Assembly: GCA_902492045.1 (NCBI GenBank)
Contig: CABUKB010000001.1
Location: 254,492-318,491 of the forward strand
Reading direction: 5' to 3'
From: an uncultured Oscillospiraceae bacterium
GTDB taxonomy: Bacteria > Bacillota > Clostridia > Oscillospirales > Acutalibacteraceae
DNA length: 64,000 nt
Positions 9,084 through 16,800 of this stretch are shown here, in pieces. The stretch's first letter is position 1. Each line of letters begins with the position of its first letter. Made by a program: the position numbers and the translations under genes. Below the pieces are notes generated by a model. That model ran no database searches, was not told the origin of the DNA, and saw only the letters and a program-made list of their open reading frames with translations.

Positions 9084-9605
9084 TTATTTTATGGGAAGAA
9101 TCTCCGGTGCCTCATCGAGGGAACGGAACAAAAAATCAAAATACGGGGCGCCGTAATGGTGAAAGCGGCGGCTTTTCACCATTTCCATCAGTTGCTCACG
9201 GGATACCCATCGGGCATCCGCCACCTCTTCTTTCTGAAGGCGGAGGGCCGACAGTGGAATGTCCCGGCGGAGCAGCCACAAATCGCAAAGGGAGTTGCGG
9301 CGGCGCAGGCGCCCGAGCAGATGAAGGTCGGAGGGCCGGGCCCGCACGCCCAGTTCCTCGAGCAATTCGCGGGCGGCGGCGGTCACACTGTCCTCCCCCG
9401 CCACAGCGGATCCTCCGGTCACAGCCCAGGTGTCCGGCATCAGCTTAAGGTGCGGGGCCCGTTTTTGGATAAGCAAATGGCCCTGGGCATTTTCCACCCA
9501 AATATGTACCACCAAATGATATTGGCCCGGACGGAGCCGCTCTCCCCTAACCAGCGTCTGTCCAAGGGGGCGGCCCGCGCTGTCCAGCAAGTCCCATTTT
9601 TCCAT
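9084..9605 (-). CDS. Nudix hydrolase, isopentenyl-diphosphate isomerase-like
   Basis: The 173-residue protein contains a complete Nudix box, GX5EX7REXXEEXGX, in GSAVAGEDSVTAAARELLEE followed by LGV. The surrounding sequence (EKWDLLDSAGRPLG at the start, LLIQKRAPHLKLMPDTWA before the box) is the pattern of IDI/YfcD-like Nudix proteins. ATG at 9605 is chosen because AAGGAGGT stands 8 bases upstream; an upstream in-frame start has no such site. The family hydrolyses or isomerises organic diphosphates; the exact substrate cannot be read. Confidence 0.85.
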   Translation of the reverse strand: MEKWDLLDSAGRPLGQTLVRGERLRPGQYHLVVHIWVENAQGHLLIQKRAPHLKLMPDTWAVTGGSAVAGEDSVTAAARELLEELGVRARPSDLHLLGRLRRRNSLCDLWLLRRDIPLSALRLQKEEVADARWVSREQLMEMVKSRRFHHYGAPYFDFLFRSLDEAPEILPIK

Positions 9606-9944
9606 TACCCTGCGACCTCCTTTTCGAGCCGGATGGCGTTCTTCAGTCAAAGACAACGTCTTCCATATGGTAATCCTTTTTCCCCGAATTGTCTAGTCCC
9701 CTGCCCGAAGGGGATTCTATCCTTGAAGACAGCGGGATTAAAAATACCGGCGGCAACCGCCTGCCGGATCCCGCCCCGCCTCTCTGCCTAGGCTTTATCG
9801 TATGACCGGGCGGAAACCGGGATATACTAACCGTGTTCTCGCCCGCCCCGGCCGGATCCTTTCGCGTTCTCACCGGCCGGGGCGGGCCGGCCAGCCTGGA
9901 TGTGAAAGAGGGAAAGGTGCCCGAAAAAAGTTGGAAATTCTCTC
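9606..9944. other. Intergenic region without a supported gene
   Basis: This region separates the divergent Nudix gene and the stable-RNA unit. It contains an open frame on the minus strand (9643-9951) with no ribosome site and a composition of repeated Pro/Arg, so I do not call it a gene. Confidence 0.5.
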
Positions 9945-9973
9945 TTGACATCGCGGGGGATATCGTGTATGAT
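9945..9973 (+). promoter_or_regulatory. Sigma-A promoter of the tRNA/5S unit
   Basis: A perfect TTGACA (9945-9950) and TATGAT (9968-9973) are separated by 17 bp, 20 bp before the first tRNA. This is the strongest promoter in the neighbourhood, as expected for stable RNA. Confidence 0.9.
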
Positions 9974-9992
9974 ATTCAAGCAGTTCTGATAT

Positions 9993-10068
9993 GCACCATT
10001 AGCTCAGTTGGTAGAGCACCTGACTCTTAATCAGGGTGTCCCGGGTTCGAGTCCCTGATGGTGCACCA
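9993..10068 (+). tRNA. tRNA-Lys (CTT)
   Basis: A full cloverleaf is visible: acceptor GCACCAT paired with ATGGTGC, D-loop AGCTCAGTTGGTAGAGC, anticodon loop CTCTTAA giving CTT, T-loop GGTTCGAGTCC, and an encoded CCA end. Confidence 0.95.
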
Positions 10069-10071
10069 TAC

Positions 10072-10147
10072 GGCCCGTTGGTCAAGTGGCCTAAGACTCC
10101 GGCCTCTCACGCCGGCAACACGAGTTCGAATCTCGTACGGGTCACCA
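10072..10147 (+). tRNA. tRNA-Glu (CTC)
   Basis: The acceptor GGCCCGT pairs with ACGGGTC with one G-T pair. The anticodon stem CCGGC/GCCGG encloses CTCTCAC, giving anticodon CTC. The T-arm (AGTTCGAATCT) and encoded CCA are present. It starts 3 bp after tRNA-Lys. Confidence 0.94.
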
Positions 10148-10148
10148 T

Positions 10149-10266
10149 AGTCGGTGTCGATGGCGGTGGGGGTACACCCGTTCCCATCCCGAACACGGCA
10201 GTTAAGCCCACTTGCGCCCACGATACTTGGCTGGTAGCGGCCCGGGAAAATAGGCAGACGCCGACT
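10149..10266 (+). rRNA. rrf: 5S ribosomal RNA
   Basis: The 5' and 3' ends pair (AGTCGGTG with CGCCGACT), and the core has the conserved 5S elements TTCCCATCCCGAACACGGCA and GTTAAGCCC. It begins only 1 bp after tRNA-Glu, so it must be processed from the same transcript. No 16S or 23S gene is in the window, so this is a detached 5S copy. The ends are estimated from the pairing. Confidence 0.92.
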
Positions 10267-10291
10267 TCGTGGGGATTTCCCCACTTTATAT

Positions 10292-10367
10292 TCCTCCTTA
10301 GCTCAGTTGGTAGAGCATGCGGCTGTTAACCGCAGGGTCGTTGGTTCGAGCCCAACAGGGGGAGCCA
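10292..10367 (+). tRNA. tRNA-Asn (GTT)
   Basis: The acceptor TCCTCCT pairs with AGGGGGA with one T-G pair. The anticodon loop CTGTTAA gives GTT, and the T-arm (GGTTCGAGCCC) and CCA end are present. It is the last gene of the stable-RNA unit and the left border of the AT-rich accessory block. Confidence 0.95.
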
Positions 10368-10369
10368 GA

Positions 10370-10413
10370 AATGGCCTGTAAAATCAAGATTTTACAGGCC
10401 ATTATATTTTTTT
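10370..10413 (+). terminator. Rho-independent terminator of the tRNA/5S unit
   Basis: A 16-bp perfect inverted repeat (AATGGCCTGTAAAATC and its complement) around a two-base centre is followed by a run of T. It starts 2 bp after tRNA-Asn. Confidence 0.93.
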
Positions 10414-10537
10414 GAGAATCCCTTTGAAAAGGCCGTATCGTACGCGCGCCTGCAAACGTAGCCGTGTGATTGTTAACCGAAAAATTGACTCACGGATGCA
10501 TGGCATACCATTTTCTTTTCTAAGAAAAGACTTTTGA

Positions 10538-10572
10538 AACCTTCTGCTTGTTTTGCAGAGGGTTTTTATTTC
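10538..10572 (+). terminator. Possible hairpin terminator or attenuator
   Basis: AACCTTCTGC pairs with GCAGAGGGTT around a 7-base loop, followed by TTTATTTCAT. It stands between the tRNA unit and the broken small gene at 10619. Confidence 0.5.
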
Positions 10573-10618
10573 ATCTATCATACTCCCTTCGGAGGCGATA
10601 AAAATATTCAAGGAGAAC

Positions 10619-10869
10619 ATGTATCAAAAAAACCAACCGTATTTCTGAGGAAATACAACAATAACGAACCGCCGGCTCGGGACATCCGCAGGCGAATGGA
10701 GAAAGGCAGGGCGCTGGATATGGCGGACGATGTTCTGCTGATTACCAATCAGGAGATAACTTGTTTGGTATTTTGCACTTTTTATGATATATTAAAAATT
10801 AACGTAACGGCAGCGAATCCGTACATAGGAGAAATATGTGCGACAGCCAATATTCGGAAAGTTTGGTAA
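10619..10869 (+). pseudogene. Small gene with a frameshift at a run of seven A
   Basis: AAGGAG and ATG at 10619 start a frame that stops after 9 codons (MYQKNQPYF). One extra base in the A7 run at 10626-10632 would join it to a frame continuing to 10869 (PTVFLRKYNNNEPPARDIRR, later KGRALDMADDVLLITNQE), which looks more like protein than chance. Either it is a gene broken by an indel or it is read by slippage at the A-run. I do not recognise the family. The promoter of the next unit lies inside its 3' half, which favours decay. Confidence 0.4.
10765..10793 (+). promoter_or_regulatory. Promoter for the LytTR two-component operon
   Basis: TTGGTA (10765-10770) and TATATT (10788-10793) are 17 bp apart in AT-rich sequence, about 170 bp before the response-regulator start. 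The resulting transcript would carry the 18-codon ORF at 10836. Confidence 0.6.
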
Positions 10870-10892
10870 GCGATTATATTCGATTCCCCTAA
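10836..10892 (+). CDS. 18-residue leader or signal peptide ORF
   Basis: ATG at 10836 follows AGGAGAAAT and opens the peptide MCDSQYSESLVSDYIRFP before TAA. It lies between the promoter at 10765 and the response regulator at 10965. Its position suggests a leader peptide or a short secreted signal, since LytTR/GHKL systems commonly sense peptides. No AgrB-like processing enzyme is nearby and the peptide has no export signal, so the role is open. Confidence 0.35.
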   Translation: MCDSQYSESLVSDYIRFP

Positions 10893-10964
10893 GTGTTGAA
10901 TACGGGTGACGCAAGAGATAGCGGATATTTCAGACGTTTGCCATAGGATAGACGGTGGTGAAAT

Positions 10965-11696
10965 ATGATGGTTTGCATGATCTGTGATGACCAGAAAAAC
11001 GAACTTGAAATGATGGAACAAATCGTTTCGGATTATGCGAAAGAGCATCCTGAACTATCTCTTACTGTTCAATGCTTTTCCGACCCCTTTGATATGCTGG
11101 ATACAATCCACAAAAGCGGGGCGCCTGATATCGCACTGCTGGATATCTGTATGCCCGGAATTCTGGGAACGGAAATGGTACGGGAAATCCAGAATAAAAA
11201 TGGGGAAGACACAGACGTCATCTTTCTCACCACCAGCCATGATTTCGCGGTGGAAGCCTTCGCCCTGCATGTCCATGATTATCTGACGAAGCCGTATACG
11301 AAGGAAAGGCTGATTGATACGCTTGAGCGAGTCATTGACAAAAGACAGCATCGCCTGTACGTTCCTATCCAGTGTGGAAACGAGATTCATCGAATCAATC
11401 TATATACGGTTTTGTATGCAGAAGCCAGAAATCACCATATGGGGATTTATTTGAAGTCTGGGAAATGTCTGAAGACGAGAATGACGATGACAGAACTAAA
11501 AAAGCTGTTCGACAGCATCAGCGGATTTACGTCAGTTGGCGCCTCCTATGTCGTGAATCTGCGCTGTGTTCAGAGCTTGCTTCCGGCTTCGTTGGAAATG
11601 ACAAATGGGGAAGTGATCCCTGTACCGAGAAGATGGCGGAGCCAGCTGAAAAAGCAATACTTCGATTTTTACACAGGGGAGGCGATTGGCCAATGA
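10965..11696 (+). CDS. LytTR-family response regulator (AgrA-like)
   Basis: This 243-residue protein has an N-terminal receiver domain with acidic pair Asp8-Asp9, phospho-acceptor Asp60 in ALLDICMPG and Lys109 in DYLTKPY. A LytTR DNA-binding domain follows from about residue 135 (ILYAEARNHH-type strand, here VLYAEARNHHMGIYLKSGK, and SYVVNLRCVQSL). Such regulators bind paired direct repeats upstream of virulence or surface genes. The start has GGTGG 6 bases upstream and two adjacent ATGs. Its stop overlaps the kinase start (ATGA). The large surface protein 2 kb downstream is the obvious candidate target. Confidence 0.93.
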   Translation: MMVCMICDDQKNELEMMEQIVSDYAKEHPELSLTVQCFSDPFDMLDTIHKSGAPDIALLDICMPGILGTEMVREIQNKNGEDTDVIFLTTSHDFAVEAFALHVHDYLTKPYTKERLIDTLERVIDKRQHRLYVPIQCGNEIHRINLYTVLYAEARNHHMGIYLKSGKCLKTRMTMTELKKLFDSISGFTSVGASYVVNLRCVQSLLPASLEMTNGEVIPVPRRWRSQLKKQYFDFYTGEAIGQ

Positions 11697-12964
11697 TACA
11701 CCAGACTGTGAATATGGTGTTGCTTGCCCTGACCCATATTCTTTGTCTCGCCGCCATGACGGAACGGAAATACTCCACCCGAAAAACCGCACTGGTCTAT
11801 GGAGTATTTGGCGTATGTTTTGTCGCTCTGACAATGGTAGTTTTTACACTGATAGGCAACGAAATGGCGATTACAGCTCTCGTTGGTTTTTCCAGCACCA
11901 TTCTGGTAAGTTTTTTTGTTTTTATGATGACTTCTGCCGATCCTGCCGGTAAAAAAGTTTTCCTGTTTATCAGTCATGCCAATGTGTTCTGCATGGTTTT
12001 CTGTATTACTGACATCGTAAGCGATGCCTTTTTTTCTGCGCTGCCCCATACAGGATTACTGTATGTTAAAACCGTCATCCGAACGCTGCTTTATGTTCTT
12101 CTGATTTTGGTGTACATTCGTTTTCTGCGGCCTGCCGTCCGATTGGTATCGGGAGCAAAGAAAAAGACATGGTATTCCATTTCCCTGGTTTCGGTTCTCT
12201 TTTTGATTATTTTTTCCATACTGGTCACAGCTTTTTATGCAGGACCCAGCGCGGTATATTATGTTTCATTGTTTTCGGCGGTTGTACTGCTTTACTGCTC
12301 GGTTCTCTGGATCATATTCGGAACGATTCGGTCCATGAGTAATGAAAGCAGAATGGAACTTATCAACAAAAAGGCAGAGTATCTGCAAGGACAGCTCGTG
12401 CTTGCGAGAGAAAACGAATTGGCCGCGAAAACCCTCCGCCATGATTTCAGGCATCATAACCGAAATGTCATGGCCCTACTGAAGCAAGGGGACGTCAATG
12501 GGGCACTGCGTTACATGGAACAATATGATGAAAGCATAGACGCAACAACGCCGAACGGATTTTGTCCACATACGACGGTAAATGCCATTCTAAACAGCTT
12601 CAGTGCTAAAGCCGAACAGAGTCATATTCCTATTTCAGTGTCCGTCGATACGCTGGAAGAAACCTCGATTTCGGATATGGATTTCGTCGCCATTCTCTCT
12701 AACCTATTGGAGAACGCTGTAAATGGCTGCAAAGAATGCGGCTCACAAGGCGAGATCCGATTGAATATCCGTACAGTTGCCGGTAAAACCGTAATCGTAT
12801 GCAGCAATCCCTGTACTTCTGGTCTTGCCATCGAAAACAATATGCCGAAGCACAAAGGCACCGGCATTGAGAGTATCCTTCTGGCGGCAAGAAAATACAA
12901 TGGCGATATTCGTTATGAGTTAGAAAACGGACGCTTAACGGTGTGCATTATACTAAACACATAA
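11693..12964 (+). CDS. GHKL-type sensor histidine kinase (AgrC-like)
   Basis: The 423-residue kinase has about six membrane segments in residues 1-210, a linker helix (MELINKKAEYLQGQLVLARE), the phospho-acceptor motif LRHDFRHHNRNVM near residue 247, and a GHKL ATPase domain with N-box ILSNLLENAVNGC and G-box HKGTGIESIL. This is the AgrC/ComD layout in which the membrane part senses a peptide. The start ATG at 11693 overlaps the regulator stop; an upstream in-frame ATG at 11372 lies inside the regulator gene and is rejected. A terminator follows 42 bp after the stop. Confidence 0.92.
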   Translation: MIHQTVNMVLLALTHILCLAAMTERKYSTRKTALVYGVFGVCFVALTMVVFTLIGNEMAITALVGFSSTILVSFFVFMMTSADPAGKKVFLFISHANVFCMVFCITDIVSDAFFSALPHTGLLYVKTVIRTLLYVLLILVYIRFLRPAVRLVSGAKKKTWYSISLVSVLFLIIFSILVTAFYAGPSAVYYVSLFSAVVLLYCSVLWIIFGTIRSMSNESRMELINKKAEYLQGQLVLARENELAAKTLRHDFRHHNRNVMALLKQGDVNGALRYMEQYDESIDATTPNGFCPHTTVNAILNSFSAKAEQSHIPISVSVDTLEETSISDMDFVAILSNLLENAVNGCKECGSQGEIRLNIRTVAGKTVIVCSNPCTSGLAIENNMPKHKGTGIESILLAARKYNGDIRYELENGRLTVCIILNT

Positions 12965-13006
12965 CGTTTTGTGACCAAATACGCCGCAAAAACAACCAAT
13001 TACGAC

Positions 13007-13033
13007 AAAGCCATCCTTAGGATGGCTTTTTTG
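13007..13033 (+). terminator. Terminator of the two-component operon
   Basis: AAAGCCATCC pairs with GGATGGCTTT around TTA, followed by a T-run. It separates the signalling genes from the surface-protein genes. Confidence 0.9.
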
Positions 13034-13255
13034 CTATGATTAGGACAAATACATTATGTGGTTTTGCAGAAAAACTTTCCTAAAAAACACTTGACAAGTG
13101 TAAGGAGGTCTGACGCACTGTGATCGAAAAGATGATACTTGCTTTCATAATATGATTACCAAGAGGGTATTCTGTCCGTTTTGACGGACGGGGTACGCCC
13201 TTTTCTATTTTATGATTGGTGATCCATTTCCGAAATTGCCGAGGGGTGAGAACGC
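13034..13255 (+). other. Leader region of the surface-protein unit
   Basis: No gene is supported. A TTGACA at 13092 is followed by an AAGGAGGT that serves no long frame. A perfect 6-bp hairpin (GTCCGT-TTTG-ACGGAC, about 13176-13191) is followed by GGGGTACGCCC and a T-rich stretch, so a terminator-like or regulatory RNA element in front of the 13256 gene is possible. I see no clear LytTR-type pair of direct repeats. Confidence 0.35.
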
Positions 13256-13513
13256 ATGATCTTCCGCAAAAAGATAACCTTTGACAAGGCGGCCCGGTTC
13301 AATTATGAGCTGGACCGCAATGAAAAGCTGAAAACCGCGCTGAAGAACCTTTCTCTGCGGCAAAATGAGATGAGTAAGCAGAAATACCTCTCCGAAATGC
13401 TGGAACTGTTCCGTGAAGAAGGACTTGATCTGTCGCTCAAGGAACTGGACATGCTGCTTCTGCTGCGGCAGAAAACCGACCAAATCTTGTTGGGTGAAGA
13501 GGACAGCAAGTGA
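13256..13513 (+). CDS. Small helical protein of unknown function
   Basis: The 85-residue protein is charged and probably all-helical, with a basic start (MIFRKKITFDKAARFNYELD) and a leucine-rich second half (LSLKELDMLLLLRQKTDQIL). It has no signal peptide or membrane segment. GAGGGGTGA stands before the ATG. It is the first of three same-strand genes ending in the giant surface protein. I do not recognise it. Confidence 0.6.
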   Translation: MIFRKKITFDKAARFNYELDRNEKLKTALKNLSLRQNEMSKQKYLSEMLELFREEGLDLSLKELDMLLLLRQKTDQILLGEEDSK

Positions 13514-13568
13514 ATTGTCTGGTGTTTCATTTTCAAGTAATACCGGCGCGAAAGAGGTGAGCTATCAT

Positions 13569-13817
13569 TTGAAAAAACATAACAGAACCGATTTTCAAAA
13601 ACGATGGATATGGTGCGTTATCTTTTCCACGGTTCTGCTTCTGTCGGTGATTTTGATACTGCTGTTTCCACGGGAGGAGCATGTGGTTCTTTCCACTGTC
13701 TTTGCCCTATTGTTTTGGCTTTCATTGGCAGCGGCCATTTTGTCCGCAGCGTTTGCTGTACGAAACAGGGGAAAACCGCCGCACGGCCAAACGTATAAAC
13801 GGGATAAAAACACCTGA
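13569..13817 (+). CDS. Small membrane protein with two membrane segments
   Basis: The 82-residue protein starts at TTG 13569 with GAGGTGA 8 bases upstream. After a basic N-terminus, two hydrophobic segments follow (WCVIFSTVLLLSVILILLF and a second around TVFALLFWLSLAAAILSAAF), then a basic tail (NRGKPPHGQTYKRDKNT). The layout is of a hairpin membrane protein with both ends in the cytoplasm. It lies 22 bp before the giant surface protein gene and may help its export or regulation; this is inference. Confidence 0.6.
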   Translation: MKKHNRTDFQKRWIWCVIFSTVLLLSVILILLFPREEHVVLSTVFALLFWLSLAAAILSAAFAVRNRGKPPHGQTYKRDKNT

Positions 13818-13839
13818 TTCTGAAAAGGAGAATTGAGAT

Positions 13840-16800
13840 ATGAACAGTAAAAAACCATCAAACCGCTTCTTAGCGCTGCTGCTCAGCCTGTGTATGGTGC
13901 TGACCATGCTTCCTTTCACGGTCTTTGCGGCGGAAGGCACGGTTGCCTATATCGGCGATACGGGCTACGATTCGCTGGCCTCGGCGGTGGAGGCTGCGTC
14001 GGGCGGCGAAACGATTATCATGCAGGAAGATGATTCGGCTGGGCAGATCACGATCGACAAAGACCTGACCATTGAACTAAATGGGCACAGCCTGACGGCC
14101 ACTGCATTCAAAATTACCGGTGGGAAGGTATCCATCAGTGACCGAAGCGGCAGCGCGTCCATTCAATCCTCTGCCGGAACAGCCTTTCAGACCGATTTTA
14201 ATTCCTCGGTATACGGGACGATTTATGCTGCAGGCGGAACTCTGACGCTGGAAGGCGTCGCAGTCAAAGGATATCTGGGAAGCAACAGACTGCTGTCAAA
14301 GGCTCTTGCAATCGGCGGCGGTTCCGTTATCATTAACAGCGGTACCTTTACCGGCGGCAATGCAGGTAATAGCGGCGGCGACGCCATTTATTTTGATTCC
14401 GGAATGCTGACCATTCATAGCGGCCTGTTTCAGGGCGGAAGCGGCGGCGGGTGCGGTCTTTCTACAAGCACAAAACCGGACAATAATCTGGTGATCCGTT
14501 CCGGCCGGTTTGTCGGCGGCAGCAACGACGCGGCGTTTTGGCTGGGAAGCAACGTCACTACCGCCAGCCTAGTCAAAGACTATTTTCTAAACGACAGTCT
14601 CGGCAACTATATTGTCAACGAAAGCTCGTTTAATTCAAAAGATGTCACCATCGGCAGCGGCCTGTTCCTCTCCGGCCTTTATACCAACCCGGAAAACGGC
14701 ACAACCGACGCAAGCAGCCCCGGAGTACTGGCTCCGGCCGAGGGAGATACCGTTACGCTGGAGCCGCACGTGTTAGGCGGAACCGGCGGCACGCTCACTT
14801 ATCAATGGTATAAGGACGGTACGCTGATTTCGGATCAGTCTGGGGATGCCTGTACCGTGACGGCCAAAGGAGATTACCTTGGCAGCTACTCTGTGGTGGT
14901 TACGGAGGACGGAGCGCCTGCAAATACAATTACCCTTTATTGGGAGATTAAGAAGGCGCCCGCCGCTTACAACGTCTGGGTCGGCGGCGTGCAGGTGACG
15001 GAAAATAACGCTTCCGACGTGCTGGGGGACGGTACCGTTTCCTATGACGCGCAAACCAAGACCCTTACCCTGAACGGCGCAAACATTACTACGGGATACT
15101 ATAATAACACGACTCGAGAACTAAGCGGTATTTATGCCCTGGATGATTTGAACATCGTTCTTGCGGACGGCAGTGAAAACAAAATCGCCCCGTCTGCCGC
15201 AAATGCTTATATGGTTGTGGGCATCGCCGCTTTGGATATAAGCGGTAGTTATTATAACGTCACCATTACCGGCGGCGGAAGTCTGGAGATTTCCGCCGGC
15301 AACGGTATGGTAGCAAATATAGGTATTTACAGCGGCGACCTGTCCGTTTCAGATCAGACGGCCGTCTCGATGGAGATTGGCACAAGCAGTTATCCTGCAG
15401 CCGGCCTGGACGGCGGCGCTCTGGTGACGGGTGACTTTTCCATCGAAAACGCCGGCCTCACCTCTATCGGCGGGGCGGCAGGCCTGAAGGCTACCGGTAC
15501 TGCCGCCATTAAAAGCGGCAGCTCTCTGAAACTCAGCGGCTCCTCGGTAGGGATTGCCGCAGGGACGCTTTCGGTTGTTGATGGCCTCTTTGTTAAGGGA
15601 AGCACGTCAGCAAATGATTTTGATAATTTGCAGGATGCCGAGGTAGGCACTGCTGAAGGTCAGAAAACGATTATGGTTTCTGGAAGCATAGCCCTTTCGG
15701 TGGAAATCCAGTCCAGCACCCGTATCGTCACCTTTGACGCCAACGGCGGCACATGTGATACGAAAAGCAAAACTGTAACTTTAGGCAGTCCTTACGGCGA
15801 GCTTCCAACTCCCACCCGCACCGGGTACACCTTTCAGGGGTGGTACACATCAGCGGAGGGCGGCATAAAAATAACGGCAGATGATACCGTAATAAATTCC
15901 GCCAATCATACATTGTACGCCCAATGGGAGGCAAAGCTTGTTTCAATCAAGCTGAACGGAAACGGCGGCAGGCTTGTGGATAAAAACACCGGTAAACCTA
16001 CTACTGCAATCTCTACCAATAGAAGCTATGGAAGCACTTATGGCAATTTTACAGAGAATTCTGCAATAAGAGACGGCTATTCCTTCGCCGGCTGGTATAC
16101 CGAAGCAGAGGGCGGTACGCAGGTGACAAGCGCAACGGTTATATCGAATCCCGAGGAGCATTCCCTTTATGCCCACTGGACGCCAGACACCTATACCGTC
16201 ACCTTTGATCCCAACGGCGGGACCTGCGACACGGCAAGCAAAACGGTGACCTACGATGAAACATATGGCGAGCTTCCAACTCCTACCCGAACAGGCTATA
16301 CCTTTGAGGGATGGTATGATGCACCATCCGGAAGCAGCGCCATATATTCGGCCGATTCCAAGGTGAAGATTACTGCTGACAAAACCCTCTACGCCAGATG
16401 GAGCATAAACACCTATTTTGTCAGTCTGCCGTGGGGGGAGCAAGGCTATACGGTATCTGCGGCAAGCGGCAGCCCAAACCCCGTGGAATACGGTGGCAGC
16501 TACCGCTTTACGATAAGTATTGCGGACAAATATTACAGGACAGACGCCTTTGCGGTAAAGGCGAACGGCACGCCGCTTTCTCCTGATCCCGACGGCGGGT
16601 ATACGATATCGAATATACAGGCTAGGACCACTGTCACGGTAGAAGGCGTCGCGTCGGACTACGAGGGCCCGTCAGCAACCATCACCCTTGGCAAAAACAG
16701 CTGGCATTCCTTCCTCAACACCATTACCTTCGGGCTGTTCTTCAAGGAGACGCAGACGGTCTCCATCTCAACGGAAGATGCCGGATCCGGCGTTGCTAAG

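Noticed and set aside
9643..9951. 102-codon minus-strand frame upstream of the Nudix gene
   Set aside because: Low-complexity Pro/Arg content and no ribosome site; it also crosses the stable-RNA promoter.
10402..10620. 72-codon minus-strand frame next to the tRNA unit
   Set aside because: It includes the terminator hairpin and lacks a start signal.
13034..13255. Resemblance to leader DNA of integrative conjugative elements
   Set aside because: Only a vague impression; no relaxase, coupling protein or integrase gene is present in the window.
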